Positions 54,401 through 64,000 of a stretch of DNA of 64,000 nucleotides are shown piece after piece. The DNA lies in NCBI GenBank assembly GCA_036426205.1, contig CM071568.1, positions 40,079,221 through 40,143,220 of the forward strand, read 5' to 3'. Made by a program: the position numbers and the translations under genes. Source of the stretch: Ascaphus truei. Its lineage: Eukaryota > Chordata > Amphibia > Anura > Ascaphidae. Below the pieces are notes generated by a model. The model made no database searches and was not told the DNA's origin. It saw only the letters and a program-made list of their open reading frames with translations. Numbering within the stretch: position 1 is the stretch's first letter; each line of letters starts with the position of its first letter.

Positions 54401-54952
54401 CCTAAGTTTGTTTTGTTTAAATCTAGATCTTTAGCAACATCTTTATTCCCCAGTCTCTTCGGTTCACGATTCAGTTCAGTCGGTATCCAAGGTATCCCAA
54501 AGGGGTTCTATAAATGTGGTTTCTGTTCCATGTGTGGTTATGCTTGTCCAATCAAAGCCATTGAATGTGTTCAGCCTAAACAAAATAGGAAAATAAACAC
54601 GTTTATTAATTGTAACACAAGTTACGTAGTTTATGCTCTCAAATGTGGATTCGGTAAATATTATATTGGCCGTACCATCAGACCATTAAAACTTAGGATC
54701 AGCGAACATTTTTCGCTTGATCAAAAAGAAAGATATACTACATCCAGTCTCTAAGCATTTTTAAATTGTCACATGGGAGGCATTGCCAATTTTCAATTTT
54801 CAGGCCTAGAGCATGTTCCTGTCCCCCAGCATGGGGGAGACAGATTGAATAGATTAAATAAACGAGAAATTGCATGGATATTCAATATGGATGATATGTC
54901 TCCCATGGGTATTAATGTAGACTGGGAACTTACCCATTTTCTTACGGGATAG
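51457..54952 (+). pseudogene. PLE-2: nearly complete but frameshifted Penelope-like ORF (N-terminal region, RT, linker, GIY-YIG)
   Basis: Several abutting frames give one protein in order. 51457-52035 is an N-terminal PLE region (LWWDITTLENYI, RGLRIKKSPTFGF). 52551-53147 has LNDFSLFDTIIDVQRF and PSIVIKNVDKG followed by a run of glycines and IVVQ (first RT motif). 53263-53517 has FYHLPKIHK and [11 protein letters not shown] shifted frame gives [10 protein letters not shown] (motif A, catalytic Asp). 53600-54754 has GTAMGTSFAPSYANLFM (motif B), YIDDLLLVWEG (catalytic YIDD), a linker CGFCSMCGYAC and the GIY-YIG core YVVYALKC..KYYIGRT. A last shift gives KREIAWIFNM with the catalytic Glu and a stop at 54950-54952. 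I count at least five frameshifts or stops, so it is inactive. Confidence 0.85.
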
Positions 54953-55842
54953 TTCCCAGTCATACCCTAGAATTATCTCATCATTAAAATTAAAATGTAT
55001 TAACTAAATTTATAACATGTACAAAGATTGATCATTGTATTTATCAATTTATGTATTGTCATATGTATCCCTATGCATTTATTATCCATTACTATGAAAT
55101 AGTACAATTGATGAATTTATACACACAAGGGGTAATAGATTCTCATATGATATATTGCACTATATGTATGCTTAAGGGATATTAATTTATCCTTGTTCTT
55201 AATGTATTTTTTTAATTTTTTAACTTTTATAATTCTTTATTATTTCCCATTGTTGTGTATCCTTCCACTATTGTTCAACATTTTGCATGTGTGGTTTGTA
55301 TATATATTTTTGTTGGTTTAAGCACATATTTGTCACATCCCTGTTCCAAATTCTTATCATAAAGTGATATGTATTTATACCCAAGACTTCATCATTAATA
55401 TATTAGGTTCTTATTTAAGTGCCAAATTTACAACATCTTTACTATTTATACATAGTTATTTAGAACATCCCCTGTTGTAGTTATATGTTCATTCATTTGT
55501 TATGTCCATTTGCCTTTGTTTATTTTCTTTACAGTGCTGTGGATTGGTTGGTTAGGTGGGCAAGCATTGGCTGCAGTTCATCTCCCTCTACACACTGACA
55601 GTGATGTCAGGAGTGGGTGGGACAGATACTGCATGCCTTTGATCTACTCTCTCGGCCAAGAGCCAGCACTGAGAGAGAGGTGGGCGGAGAGCTAAGGTAT
55701 TCCCTGCTAATAGTACCGCCCACTTCAATGACGTGCCTAGTGACGTCAGTGGTGGGGCGGGGACTTGACGGGACGCCGATGCACCGCATTAACTAATTAT
55801 GAATCGCCCTATATTTACAGGGGGCAGGTAAATGTTTCAACA
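54953..55842 (+). mobile_element. PLE-2 3' UTR and terminal-repeat region
   Basis: AT-rich sequence after the stop, then a more GC-rich part (55540-55800) with GTGACGTCAG and GCCCACTTC leading into the ribozyme-like motif. The content order, ORF then UTR then hammerhead-like motif, parallels PLE-1. Confidence 0.55.
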
Positions 55843-55881
55843 CTCTGTGACAAAGTGCATACGGCACGAAACGCGTCAGAG
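55843..55881 (+). ncRNA. Hammerhead-like motif of PLE-2, first core segment altered
   Basis: CTCTG and CAGAG pair as stem I. GTGC and GCAC pair as stem II around ATACG. The GAAA core continues into ACGCGT, followed by C at the cleavage position. The segment where CUGANGA is expected reads TGACAAA-like, so the catalytic core appears damaged or differently registered. CAATAAATTTC follows downstream as a possible poly(A) signal. Confidence 0.55.
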
Positions 55882-56565
55882 AAGCATGCTGTGAGTGTAT
55901 ATCCTTAGGCTACATGCCTCAATAAATTTCATTGCTTTTTAACCCGCCTCCAGTCCGGATTTTTTTGCAGTGCTCACTCTTATCTCCTTTTATCGTTTCT
56001 ATATATCACACACTATCTCTCACACACTCTCTCTGTCTATCTCTCACACTCTCTGTCTAGCTCTCTCACCTTTTCTGTCTCTCTCTCTCTAACACTCTCT
56101 CTGTCTCTCTGGATCTGGATATCTTATTTACCTTATATATCTTAACTGCCCTATACCTACACCGAAAGTTCCTATTCTGCTGTCTTCCAGATATGACTCA
56201 AGCTTCACACGGGAGACATCGGAATCCCCCAAGCCAGAAGACAGGTAGGGAACACTCCCTCCAACATATAACATTGCGGGAATGAGGGTACCTGGACATT
56301 GAGGGACTGTGGATCACGTAAGATCCCAGGTGGGATTGCTGCTTTAGAAATTGTGAAGCAGGGGCATCCAGACACTGGTTAAGGGGTTCAGGAAACTAGT
56401 CATTCATATCTGGCTTTTTTTCCAGATCCGACATTTATATACACACACACCTATGTAATTAACAAGGATTAATTGTAGTATAATTTAATACGTTTATTTA
56501 TTGTATGTTAAAAACAAATGTTGTTCTTACTAGGAATTTATTCAATTTATTTATTTTTTTGGGGT
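55882..56565. other. PLE-2 tail, CT-rich patch, then intergenic DNA
   Basis: AATAAA at about 55920 probably lies near the PLE-2 end. A (CT)n-rich patch with CTCTCTGTCTCT occupies about 56010-56112. The rest shows no recognised feature. Confidence 0.4.
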
Positions 56566-56668
56566 TGGGGGTGGGACTAGGGGTGGGGCTGGGGGTGGGA
56601 CAAGGGGTGGGGCTGGGGGTGGGACTAGGGTGGGGCTGGCAGCGGGGCGGGGCTGGGGTAGGGCTAGG
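56562..56668. repeat. G-rich tandem repeat
   Basis: GGGGTGGGGCTGGGGGTGGG and GGGACTAGG alternate with a period near 24 bp. G-runs of four or more make it a strong quadruplex candidate. Confidence 0.85.
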
Positions 56669-56699
56669 TGGCGAGTGGATTTTTTGGTTCGCGAGTAGA

Positions 56700-57640
56700 T
56701 ATGAGTGATTTGTCAAGAACTGATAATCATTATAATTTCATGATTGATAGGTCAACAAAAACCATGATAGTCTCTTTAAAGAAGTAGGAATGAAGCTAAA
56801 AGTAATGCAAAAAGACATTTCTAGTAGGGTGCCGGATCAAATAAGGGATATTGGTCAAGTTAGTAGATGGACAGAAAGCAAAGTGTGAAAATACACAATA
56901 ACAGACATGTATTGTACAGTACTTGCCTTGCATGTAAAGTAGTACGGTACCTTGGACCACTGCTCATTCTGGTTTATAAAAAAAACTCCAAGATGAGGCT
57001 CGAGCATCAATGTCTCTATCTTTTCTGATTACACCGTGCAAGGTGTTGAAATAAAGAGGTTGATGCAATTTCTCGGAATACTTTTTTAAACTTGGAACAT
57101 GGGCAAGCAAATTACAGATCACGATTATTGCACAATTATGCATATGGCTAAACAGTAGACAAAATCCGGATAACCTTGGAGGAGGGATTACGATTGCTTA
57201 ACGTAGAGCATGAAGGAAAGGTGCACACTTTTTTTTGCATTTTAGTCTAAATACTTTTTGGGTAAATTTTCCTGTTTTAAATTTTGGAGAAACATTGATG
57301 TAACAAATGTTAGTAGCCAACCACTGGTCTAATTTGAATTTTAGGGGCAAATTCAACAGGCGCCAGTACGTGTTAGCATCCAATCTGGCGTTAACTCCCA
57401 TTGGCCTGAATGGGGTTAACGTTGGATAAGACCTGCTAACCCGCACTGGCACTTGCTAAATCTGCCCAAATGTATCAAGATTGTGCACTTTGATACAAAC
57501 AACTGAGCAAACATTTTCACCTGCATCAATTTGAACCAGTGGCATATGTATGAATCTTGCTAATCTTGCTTCTTACATTTGGCGCGGTTTCTAGCAAAAT
57601 TTAAAGAGGCAATCCAAGCAGGCGAAATGTTGTGGGGATT
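56700..57640. other. Intergenic DNA, no gene seen
   Basis: No recognised gene or element. Confidence 0.5.
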
Positions 57641-57969
57641 GAAGCAGGGGGGTCACTGGAACTGAACCCCATTAACTGAACTGAACCCCATTAATTTCAA
57701 CCCTGCTTCCGGAGATACTAACCTCCGTAGAGAGTGCGAGCAGCTGCTCTGACTCATTAGCCGGGATCACGTAATGGCGGCATTTCAAAGCTTCTGTCCC
57801 ATGTGCCAATAGGAAGGTGTGACGTAATGTGTGGCTTCATATTGAACCAAGTGACGTGGGAGCTTTAAAAAGCAGAGAGATACCAGCACCCCCTTTGGAG
57901 GTATCTCTGGAAGCAGAGGGTCCCTGAATATTAAATAAATGAGGTTCAGCTCTGGAGACCCACTGCTTC
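57641..57969. mobile_element. Fold-back element, family F
   Basis: The left end GAAGCAGGGGGGTCACTGGA and the right end (reversed) GAAGCAGTGGGTCTCCAGAG form inverted arms that continue with CTGAACC, then CTGCTTCCGGAGATA against CTGCTTCCAGAGATA. ACTGAACCCCATTAA is duplicated in the left arm only. It shares the GGAGATA and GATCACGT blocks with the 33-35 kb array and with 29926-30676. Confidence 0.65.
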
Positions 57970-58387
57970 AATAAATATGTTTTAAAAAAAACAGCTCTCC
58001 ACATGCACCTTCCAGGACAATACTTCTCTATCTCCTACTTTACATCCTTTTACAACCTGGTCATGTTATTTATCAATAAAAAGGTGTTTGTAAGAACATT
58101 CTAGAAACATTGTTGTTTTTTCAAAATTTGGACCCTGAAATTTCAAGGAAACCATTTTTTTTTTGCATTCTTCTCTATTCTAGAAACGTTTAAATAAAAT
58201 TATCAAAAATAACTGTTTATCATTGGCTGGAGTTGTGAAGGTCACATGATGAGAGTATTACAGACTGCCACTGTTCCCTCTGCCCCTTCTTTTCTAAGAA
58301 GTGGAAGCTAGAAAGAGAAGGGAACAGCAATAGTATGTGTCGGTAGTACTAGTGTAACTGAAATATAGTGGAACTACCCCATTATAT
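57970..58387. other. Intergenic DNA, no gene seen
   Basis: AT-rich; no recognised feature. Confidence 0.5.
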
Positions 58388-58830
58388 TGTGAGTTTAATG
58401 CATTTTATGTAGCGCTGTACCGGGTACCCGGAAATTACCCAGTACCCGGCCATATTTCAAGTACCCGGAAATTACCCAGAACCCAGGGTATTTCCGTCCT
58501 GATATGCGCCCTTGGTCCTCCTCTTGGAGAATGGCAGTAGCAGAGAAGCAGAAGAGACTTACTTGCACCCGGTGGCGAAGGGTGAGGATGACTGTGGTGG
58601 AGGGTGAGGAGGACCAAGGCAACATCCTGGTGGCGGTGGGAGCAGAGGATGACATCCTTCAGCTGGTGGTGGTTAGGAGCAGAGGAACATATGACCGGAG
58701 AAAGAGTATTAATAGAGGACAGACGGGGAGGAGCTGTGCTGTAGCAGCGGCAGACACCGGAAGTCGGAATACTTCTGGGTCAGACAGCGGGTGCACTCCT
58801 CCCCGCGTTCTTCCTCACCCTCCACCGCAG
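58388..58830. mobile_element. Possible DNA-transposon remnant with ACCGGGTACCCGG palindromes
   Basis: GCGCTGTACCGGGTACCCGG opens the block, and GTACCCGGAAATTACCCAG occurs twice (from 58425 and 58460). The interior is G- and A-rich. A CTGTACCGGGTACC-like start is reminiscent of hAT ends in vertebrates, but I could not find the matching right terminus or a target duplication. Confidence 0.3.
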
Positions 58831-59524
58831 GTAAGTCAAAACTACCCTAATTCAAATGAGATGACATTTGCTAACAAAATTGCTTGCTAAGCAAGTGTGA
58901 ATTATTGTGTCATTAACTCTATTTCCCCATTAGTGTGGAAGTCATCATGATCTGCTGAGCACCCATATTCTCATCACATGACTATTTAATGTGCAGTTTT
59001 CACATGCAGTTGGTTTCTAACCCCTTATTTATCTTGTGTGCTGTATTTTTTCTGACATTGCAAATGAACACAATTCTTGCCACAACAAATCTGCCTAACC
59101 TCAGCTAATAGTATTTTTAAACTGTAGCTACAGTACTTCCCTATACAGTATTTCTGTGAGGGATTATATAAATGTTGCTTACGTCTTTGTGCTGGAATAA
59201 ATACCAGATGGTCTCTTGAGGTTTCTCATCAATACCCTTTAGACTTCCTCCACACTAATTGGGTTCATGCTGTGTGACAATCAGAGAGTCAATACTGTAC
59301 AGTTTGTACAAATGTACAAAAATAAAACATGAAGTTGTGCTGTCTAGAAGTTTGAAAGTATGTAATGGGGGTTATAATGAAAATGGTAGGGAATATTATG
59401 TATTTTAATCAATCTGGTGCTTCAGAGTTAAATGTGGATACTGTTTGTTTTAAATATATAATATATTAGGTTTATGACTGTTAAGACTCTTACTGGGTCT
59501 GTGCAGATCTTCAAACAATGTTTA
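58831..59524. other. Intergenic DNA, no gene seen
   Basis: No recognised gene or element. Confidence 0.5.
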
Positions 59525-60275
59525 TGTAATGTTGTTTCCTCCCCTCCAGTTGCATATCGGGGCCATAATAGGGTATTTGTGGTGCATACCTGCTGGTAAC
59601 AAGAGGGCTGAGTCATCCGCGGTAACCTTGGGACACAGGAACAGGCTTCTGAGGTCCATACCCCACATAATACTTAGCAGTGCAGCGCCTCCATCTGCCA
59701 TAGGCTCCAGGGATCTCCCACAGTAGAACTGTAACTCTCCCCCCCAATTAGATCACAACCAGGCAGGAGGTATATTGCAAAACAGGAACGGGTTTATTAC
59801 TACTCTTATAGTAGTAATACAGGTACTCAGCAGTCACCTGCCGGATCACAGTCTCTTCTCTCAGATATCACCGGAGATAGTCCCTGGACAGTCACTACGG
59901 GCCTAGGGCACCCACAGCCATCCTACCTCTTCCCCACCTCCCTATTTGAGGCAGAGGTATAGTCACTCTACTCCTCCCCAGAGGGAAGAGCACATGGGAA
60001 GGCCCCACTCTCAGGCTCCCAGTCATGACCTGCCTTCCTCCTGGGGAAGGACAACAACTAACTTTAGGGCAGTCCTGCCCTTAAGTACAGCCAGAGGGCG
60101 GGCATCCCGTTGGCCCAGCCACAACAGGATTTGCCACCCCCTGCTGTCACTCAAGCTGAGCACCAAAGGATGAAGGGGGAAAAAACCCCATGATAACTAC
60201 TGGCAAACAAGTGAACACCAGAATTTACTGCCAGCCCATTTGGTAGATTTAGTAGCGAGGGGATACCCCACTACA
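59525..60275 (-). mobile_element. Gypsy-like LTR, group G, minus orientation
   Basis: On the minus strand it starts TGTAGTGGGGTATCCCC and ends AACATTACA. It parallels 14665-15425 block by block and has the 12-mer GCAGCGCCTCCA (59682-59693) 157 bp inside the 3' end. It has a reversed AATAAA at 59793-59798. The flanks TTTA and CTTA differ by one base and could be a decayed 4-bp duplication. Confidence 0.65.
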
Positions 60276-61120
60276 CTTAATTGGTGGGTTATCACTTATG
60301 GCCCACTAAAAGTAGAAGATGTGTTGTATTGGGTTGATAGAATCTAGAGATAAGGGCAATTTGTTTTGCCAGAGTTGGGGTTAAAATATGTCCCTCTTGA
60401 CATCTTTATAAACAGGACCTTATAAAAGTACTTTCAAAGCATTCTCTGGAGGGTTCTGCAAGGTTTAGGGCGTGTGGATAACAAAGTAATCCAGAATGAG
60501 GATATTTGGTGATAAGCTCTATTCTAAAGTATAACGTTCAGATATCTGTAATTGTTGCATGGAGACGCATGCAATAAGGCCAAACACTTGAGGTTTAGAA
60601 GGTAGCCAGGGACAGATATCCATTTGTCACTCAAATTTAGGAGAAAGTCGGTCATAATTAGTCTCGTTACGTTTATCAAATTTGCCTGAATCCATTGATA
60701 TGACTCACGTGTGTAAGTATTTTTTCTTCTGTCGTAAAACCGTCAACCTAGCAGCTGATTTAAGGCAGGGATGGGCTTGTGTGGTTTTCAATGGGAGAAG
60801 AATGATATATACTGTAGGTCTTGCCCTTGAGTTATGAAAACAGAATTCAACAGAGGTGTGTTTGGGATCAAACACGTGACTTTTCATATTTCAATGCCAG
60901 CGACCTGTCTGGGGGAAAGCCTATGACATATGGTAACGTGCTATATAGGGATTTATGTTTTATCTTTAAGAAACACTTCGGCCTTTATTATAATTGTATG
61001 GTCTTTTAATTTGTAATTTGCTTTTGTTATCTTAAGCACTGTGTATGTATATATATTAAATAATTCTTTAATAAGTAATATTTGGGGCTCTGAATGAACT
61101 TTTGGACAATCTGGAGAGAG
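60276..61120. other. Intergenic DNA, no gene seen
   Basis: No recognised gene or element. Confidence 0.5.
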
Positions 61121-61577
61121 TATAGCTCAACCCAATTATAGCGTGATCCACTACAACGCGGATCCGCATTTAATGCGAGGGGAGCGTGGCTCCCATTTTA
61201 AAAAAAATATTTATTTATTTTTGGCAAATTTTAATAACACACACACTCGTGTAGTCGCACGCAAGCACTTTCCCTACCTGTTGATTGTGTGCAGCCGGAC
61301 CAGCATTTCAACCATGGAGGTCGGGTGTGTTCCAAGCCTCTCTGTCTGCACTCTGATAGGCTGAGATACGTTTTCTGAATTCATCTGCTCAAGGTATGCT
61401 GGGAGTTGCAGTCCTGCTGCCTTTTTGCACAGATTGAGACAGAAACAACAAATGTCTTAATTAAAGATAAAAATGTGCAGACTGCTGCTTTAACATATGT
61501 GAAACATATGTTATTTGTATTTATCCTCTTAGTTGTTCAATGCCTCACAGCTGACACTTTTGAGTAACAGTGGAAGG

Positions 61578-61619
<42 letters not shown>

Positions 61620-61932
61620 GTATGTATATATCTGCAGTCTTTACATTTTATTCATAACCCACTGCAAAAACTGATCAGTTTCTGTAAAATTCTAGTTATC
61701 TATTAAACACACTTTCCAGTCATTGAGCAGGTGTATATTGTGTGTGTACATTGTACAAACCTTTATTAATCGTGCCTGCTAAGAAGGAAGAGGTTGAGGA
61801 GGATTTGTAAAGTAACTGAGCAGCATTGCAATTAACCACACCAATGTCATATCAGTGCGGACACAGAATGAACACCTGCTATTTTGAATTCTTTATTGAT
61901 TATTTTCTGCGTTATAACGAGGTTCAGCTTTA
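61121..61932. mobile_element. Mariner/pogo-like non-autonomous element
   Basis: The left end TATAGCTCAACCCAATTATA and the reversed right end TAAAGCTGAACCTCGTTATA are imperfect inverted termini beginning with TA. A CACTACAACGCGGATCCGCA patch lies near the left end and an (AT)n run (61588-61607) lies inside. Roughly 812 bp, with no transposase frame. Confidence 0.5.
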
Positions 61933-62416
61933 CTATGATCATACCCTAAACACATGCAAATACTTAATTATCTTTAATAGTATTGGAATAGTTTAAGTCT
62001 AATTTTCAGTTTTTTAATCTGAGAAGAATTTGACATTTAGCCTTAAAAGGTAATTTAAACAATCCCTTGGTTATATTATCAGGGATTGTAAATATCCCAT
62101 AAAATGAATTTATTCCATGACAACGACATTGTGCAGGTTAAATATTTACCTCATGGTGATAACTTGCTCGTCTTTATGATCTCGTCTGGGCTGTGAAGAT
62201 TAAAACTTGTTCTCACTGTTGAGCTTTTATAAAGAGGATAACAAATGACTTAATTTGTAGGAGGAGCAATGAAGGAAACGAAACTTGAAAGTGACCCGGA
62301 TGGAATGTGCTGTGAAGTATGTTTTGTGTTTTGTGTCTCTATATACGTATGTTTGTATATCAATAGTCACATTTACCATTAGGAAGTATTTTGCAGCATG
62401 TTTTACACATGTTCAT
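61933..62416. other. Intergenic DNA, no gene seen
   Basis: No recognised feature before the LTR. Confidence 0.45.
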
Positions 62417-63582
62417 TGTGTTGGGCAATCAGGTGGTGATGACCTATATAAGACCACCTCCTGTAATCCCCACTAGGTTAGTGGGTAAGTGCTGAGGGAG
62501 GCCCAAGATAGGGACGCTGCCCTTAGTGTAGTGCTGCCTTGTCAGAGTCACGGCTGTCAGTGCTGTGAGGTCTGACAGGCAGGCACCTTGTTGCGCAGCA
62601 CGTTGGCTGCCAGCATCCAGTGAGCTACAGCTTGCTGCTGTAGGCGCTGGGACCCGTTAGGTAATAGTGAGGCTGAGGGGACTTGGGTAGTTCGGGAGGA
62701 GGTAGTGCGGGTGCAGGGATCAAGTACCCCTGCATAAGATAGGCTACCCCTATAGGCCCCTAGGAGTTTCCCCCAAGCCATTTCAGGTTGCTGTGCTGTA
62801 GGGACGGCCTATAGTATAGCGCGTGTCACTTAGTGTTGTAGGGACAGGTCCTAGGTTAGGGATCCTGTCACAGTAGGATAGATTAGATAGGGACACAGCG
62901 GACGCTGCGGTTTCTGCTAAGAGGTTCGGATCCAAGTTGGGATCCTAAGAGACTGTTTCCAGGTTGGGACCGCACTGGCGATCTGCGTGCAAGGAGTCCG
63001 GTGTGGGATCAGACGGAACCATCACATGACTGATCCTTTGTGAAGCCAGTTGGAGAACTGAGCACGGGAGTGCTCGGCAGGTACTATCTAATACACAAGT
63101 GCACCAACGGGCCCTTAGTATAAATAGTGACTGCGCAGTCCCCCATTGACTCTCTCTGCAAGAGTACGGGACATTGGGTGGGGTTCTTTGGACACTGGGT
63201 GGGGTCACCTGGTGTTGGGGAAGCGTCCTGCGAGACGTCGCAGTTAGTGTCTCCTCATGAGAGGGACACCTGTCATGACATGTGTTATCTTATGTTCCTA
63301 AGTAAATAGTATTAGTTATTATATATCACTGTGTGTGAGTATTGATTATTAGTGATTGTCCTGCGAGGAACCACTCCCCCTCTGGTGGGAGCCATCGCAG
63401 GTGGAGGCGCTGCATCGTTGTAAGTGAGTACCCCTAGTATAATTGCCCCAGGTTCCCCGTGGCGGAAGCTCAGCCCTCCTGCGAGCCAACAGGTAATGCA
63501 CCACACCTATGGTAACATTGTATGTTCCCTTGCACCCCACACTATATCTGTATCTGCGATTGGGGGGGGAATAGCCGTTACA
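62417..63582 (+). mobile_element. 5' LTR of a Gypsy-like element, group G
   Basis: Ends GCCGTTACA at 63582, two bases before the primer-binding site. It has a TATATAAG box at 62445-62452, an internal copy of TGGAGGCGCTGC (63402-63413) 169 bp before the 3' end followed by TTGTAAGTGAGT, and CCAACAG|GT near 63482. The 3' part aligns with 47187-47954. The left border is uncertain; a TG near 62417 shortly before the TATA box is my best estimate. Confidence 0.65.
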
Positions 63583-63584
63583 AT

Positions 63585-63596
63585 TGGAGGCGCTGC
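63585..63596 (+). promoter_or_regulatory. Primer-binding site of the Gypsy-like element
   Basis: TGGAGGCGCTGC lies two bases after the LTR end (CA, then AT). Its reverse complement ends in CCA as a tRNA 3' end should, so a tRNA ending GCAGCGCCUCCA would prime reverse transcription. I do not assign the tRNA. Confidence 0.65.
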
Positions 63597-63662
63597 TGAG
63601 ATGAGACCTGGGGTGTCCTGTTCCATTTTTTTCCAAATTGTCCAATTCCTATTTTTTCCACA

Positions 63663-64000
63663 ATGTTTGTAAAGTCCGGACACCAGGTCCTTGCCTGGGC
63701 TTTGAGGCAGTATATGGAACCTGGTGAGGTGGTGGCGGTAGGAGGCCTTCCCGCAAATATACCCGCGGCGGGGGTCCAGTCTTATATGCGTAGAATTCCT
63801 GGGTGGCCGTGTGCATGTGTCTTAGATGAAGAACAGGATTCCACGTCCACATGGAAAACCGTACTTTTTGTAGCAATCCCCACTAAGGATATATGCCTGG
63901 CGGAGGCACCGTCCGCACTGTTTATGCCCGGGGGCCCGTCTGAGGGGTACCCCCTAGTCTACGCAGACCCAGCAAAATGGCGTCTCCCGCCAAAACAGGA
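63663..64000 (+). CDS. Start of a gag-like ORF of the Gypsy-like element, open at the window edge
   Basis: The frame starts at an ATG 67 bp after the primer-binding site and stays open for 112 codons to the window end. The product begins MFVKSGHQVLAWALRQYM and continues with VVAVGGLPANIP, RRIPGWPCACVLDEE, WKTVLFVAIPTKDI and LVYADPAKWRLPPK. Its position makes it the first ORF of the element, which in Gypsy elements is gag. The pattern W, then VGGLP, then an aromatic and LFVA strand, then a P near the end resembles the N-terminal RRM-like domain of PNMA-type gag proteins; that is inference from pattern only. No stop or frameshift is seen, so this copy may be relatively young. Confidence 0.55.
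   Translation, partial: MFVKSGHQVLAWALRQYMEPGEVVAVGGLPANIPAAGVQSYMRRIPGWPCACVLDEEQDSTSTWKTVLFVAIPTKDICLAEAPSALFMPGGPSEGYPLVYADPAKWRLPPKQ

Overview
This window looks like intergenic DNA from a vertebrate with a large, repeat-rich genome, most likely an amphibian and probably a frog. I found no exon, tRNA or rRNA of a host gene that I could defend. The organism call is inference from the mix of elements: CR1-like and L2-like LINEs, Penelope-like elements (PLEs) with GIY-YIG endonucleases, a DIRS-type RNase H remnant, an L1/Tx1-type ORF1 remnant, Ty3/Gypsy-like LTR elements and many TA-flanked DNA transposons. The longest reading frames belong either to these elements or to low-complexity tandem repeats.

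Layout: 1-3.5 kb is AT-rich and holds a diverged repeat pair. 3.5-10.3 kb is a nest of LINE ends, a Gypsy RNase H remnant, an unnamed interspersed family (here Rep-A) interrupted by an L2-like LINE and a pogo/Tigger-like MITE, then L1-type ORF1 and DIRS fragments. 11-18 kb holds a CR1 tail split by a solo LTR, followed by three more LTRs and a MITE. 22.5-25.25 kb is a 5'-truncated PLE bounded by a 16-bp target duplication, with 470-bp inverted arms and a hammerhead-ribozyme-like motif. 25.6-31.9 kb holds several fold-back elements, an assembly gap and a pyrimidine-rich repeat. 32.2-33.0 kb is a PLE remnant of a different lineage. 33.2-35.4 kb is a 2.2-kb imperfect palindrome made of seven hairpin modules.

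Further on, 37.36-38.47 kb is a GGGTGACTGA-type minisatellite. 39.3-40.5 kb is an L2-like LINE split by a GC-rich DNA transposon. 42.2-43.6 kb has two CR1 tails in inverted orientation. 44.35-45.3 kb has a pogo-like MITE followed by strongly purine-rich DNA. 46.2-48 kb has an LTR-like segment with a 72-bp tandem repeat and a Gypsy-like solo LTR. 50.6-51.0 kb is a 68-bp minisatellite. 51.46-55.9 kb is a nearly complete but frameshifted PLE. 57.6-58 kb is a fold-back element. 59.5-60.3 kb is another LTR of the Gypsy-like group, and 61.1-61.9 kb is a mariner-like element. The right edge (62.4-64 kb) carries a 5' LTR, a primer-binding site and the open start of a gag-like ORF that runs off the window.

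Three points deserve most attention: the palindromic hairpin array at 33.2-35.4 kb; the PLEs, with a hammerhead motif that looks complete in one of them; and a group of five LTRs that each carry, inside the LTR 157-192 bp from the 3' end, a 12-mer identical to the primer-binding site used just downstream of the last one. All element names come from motif recognition by eye and pairwise comparison within the window.
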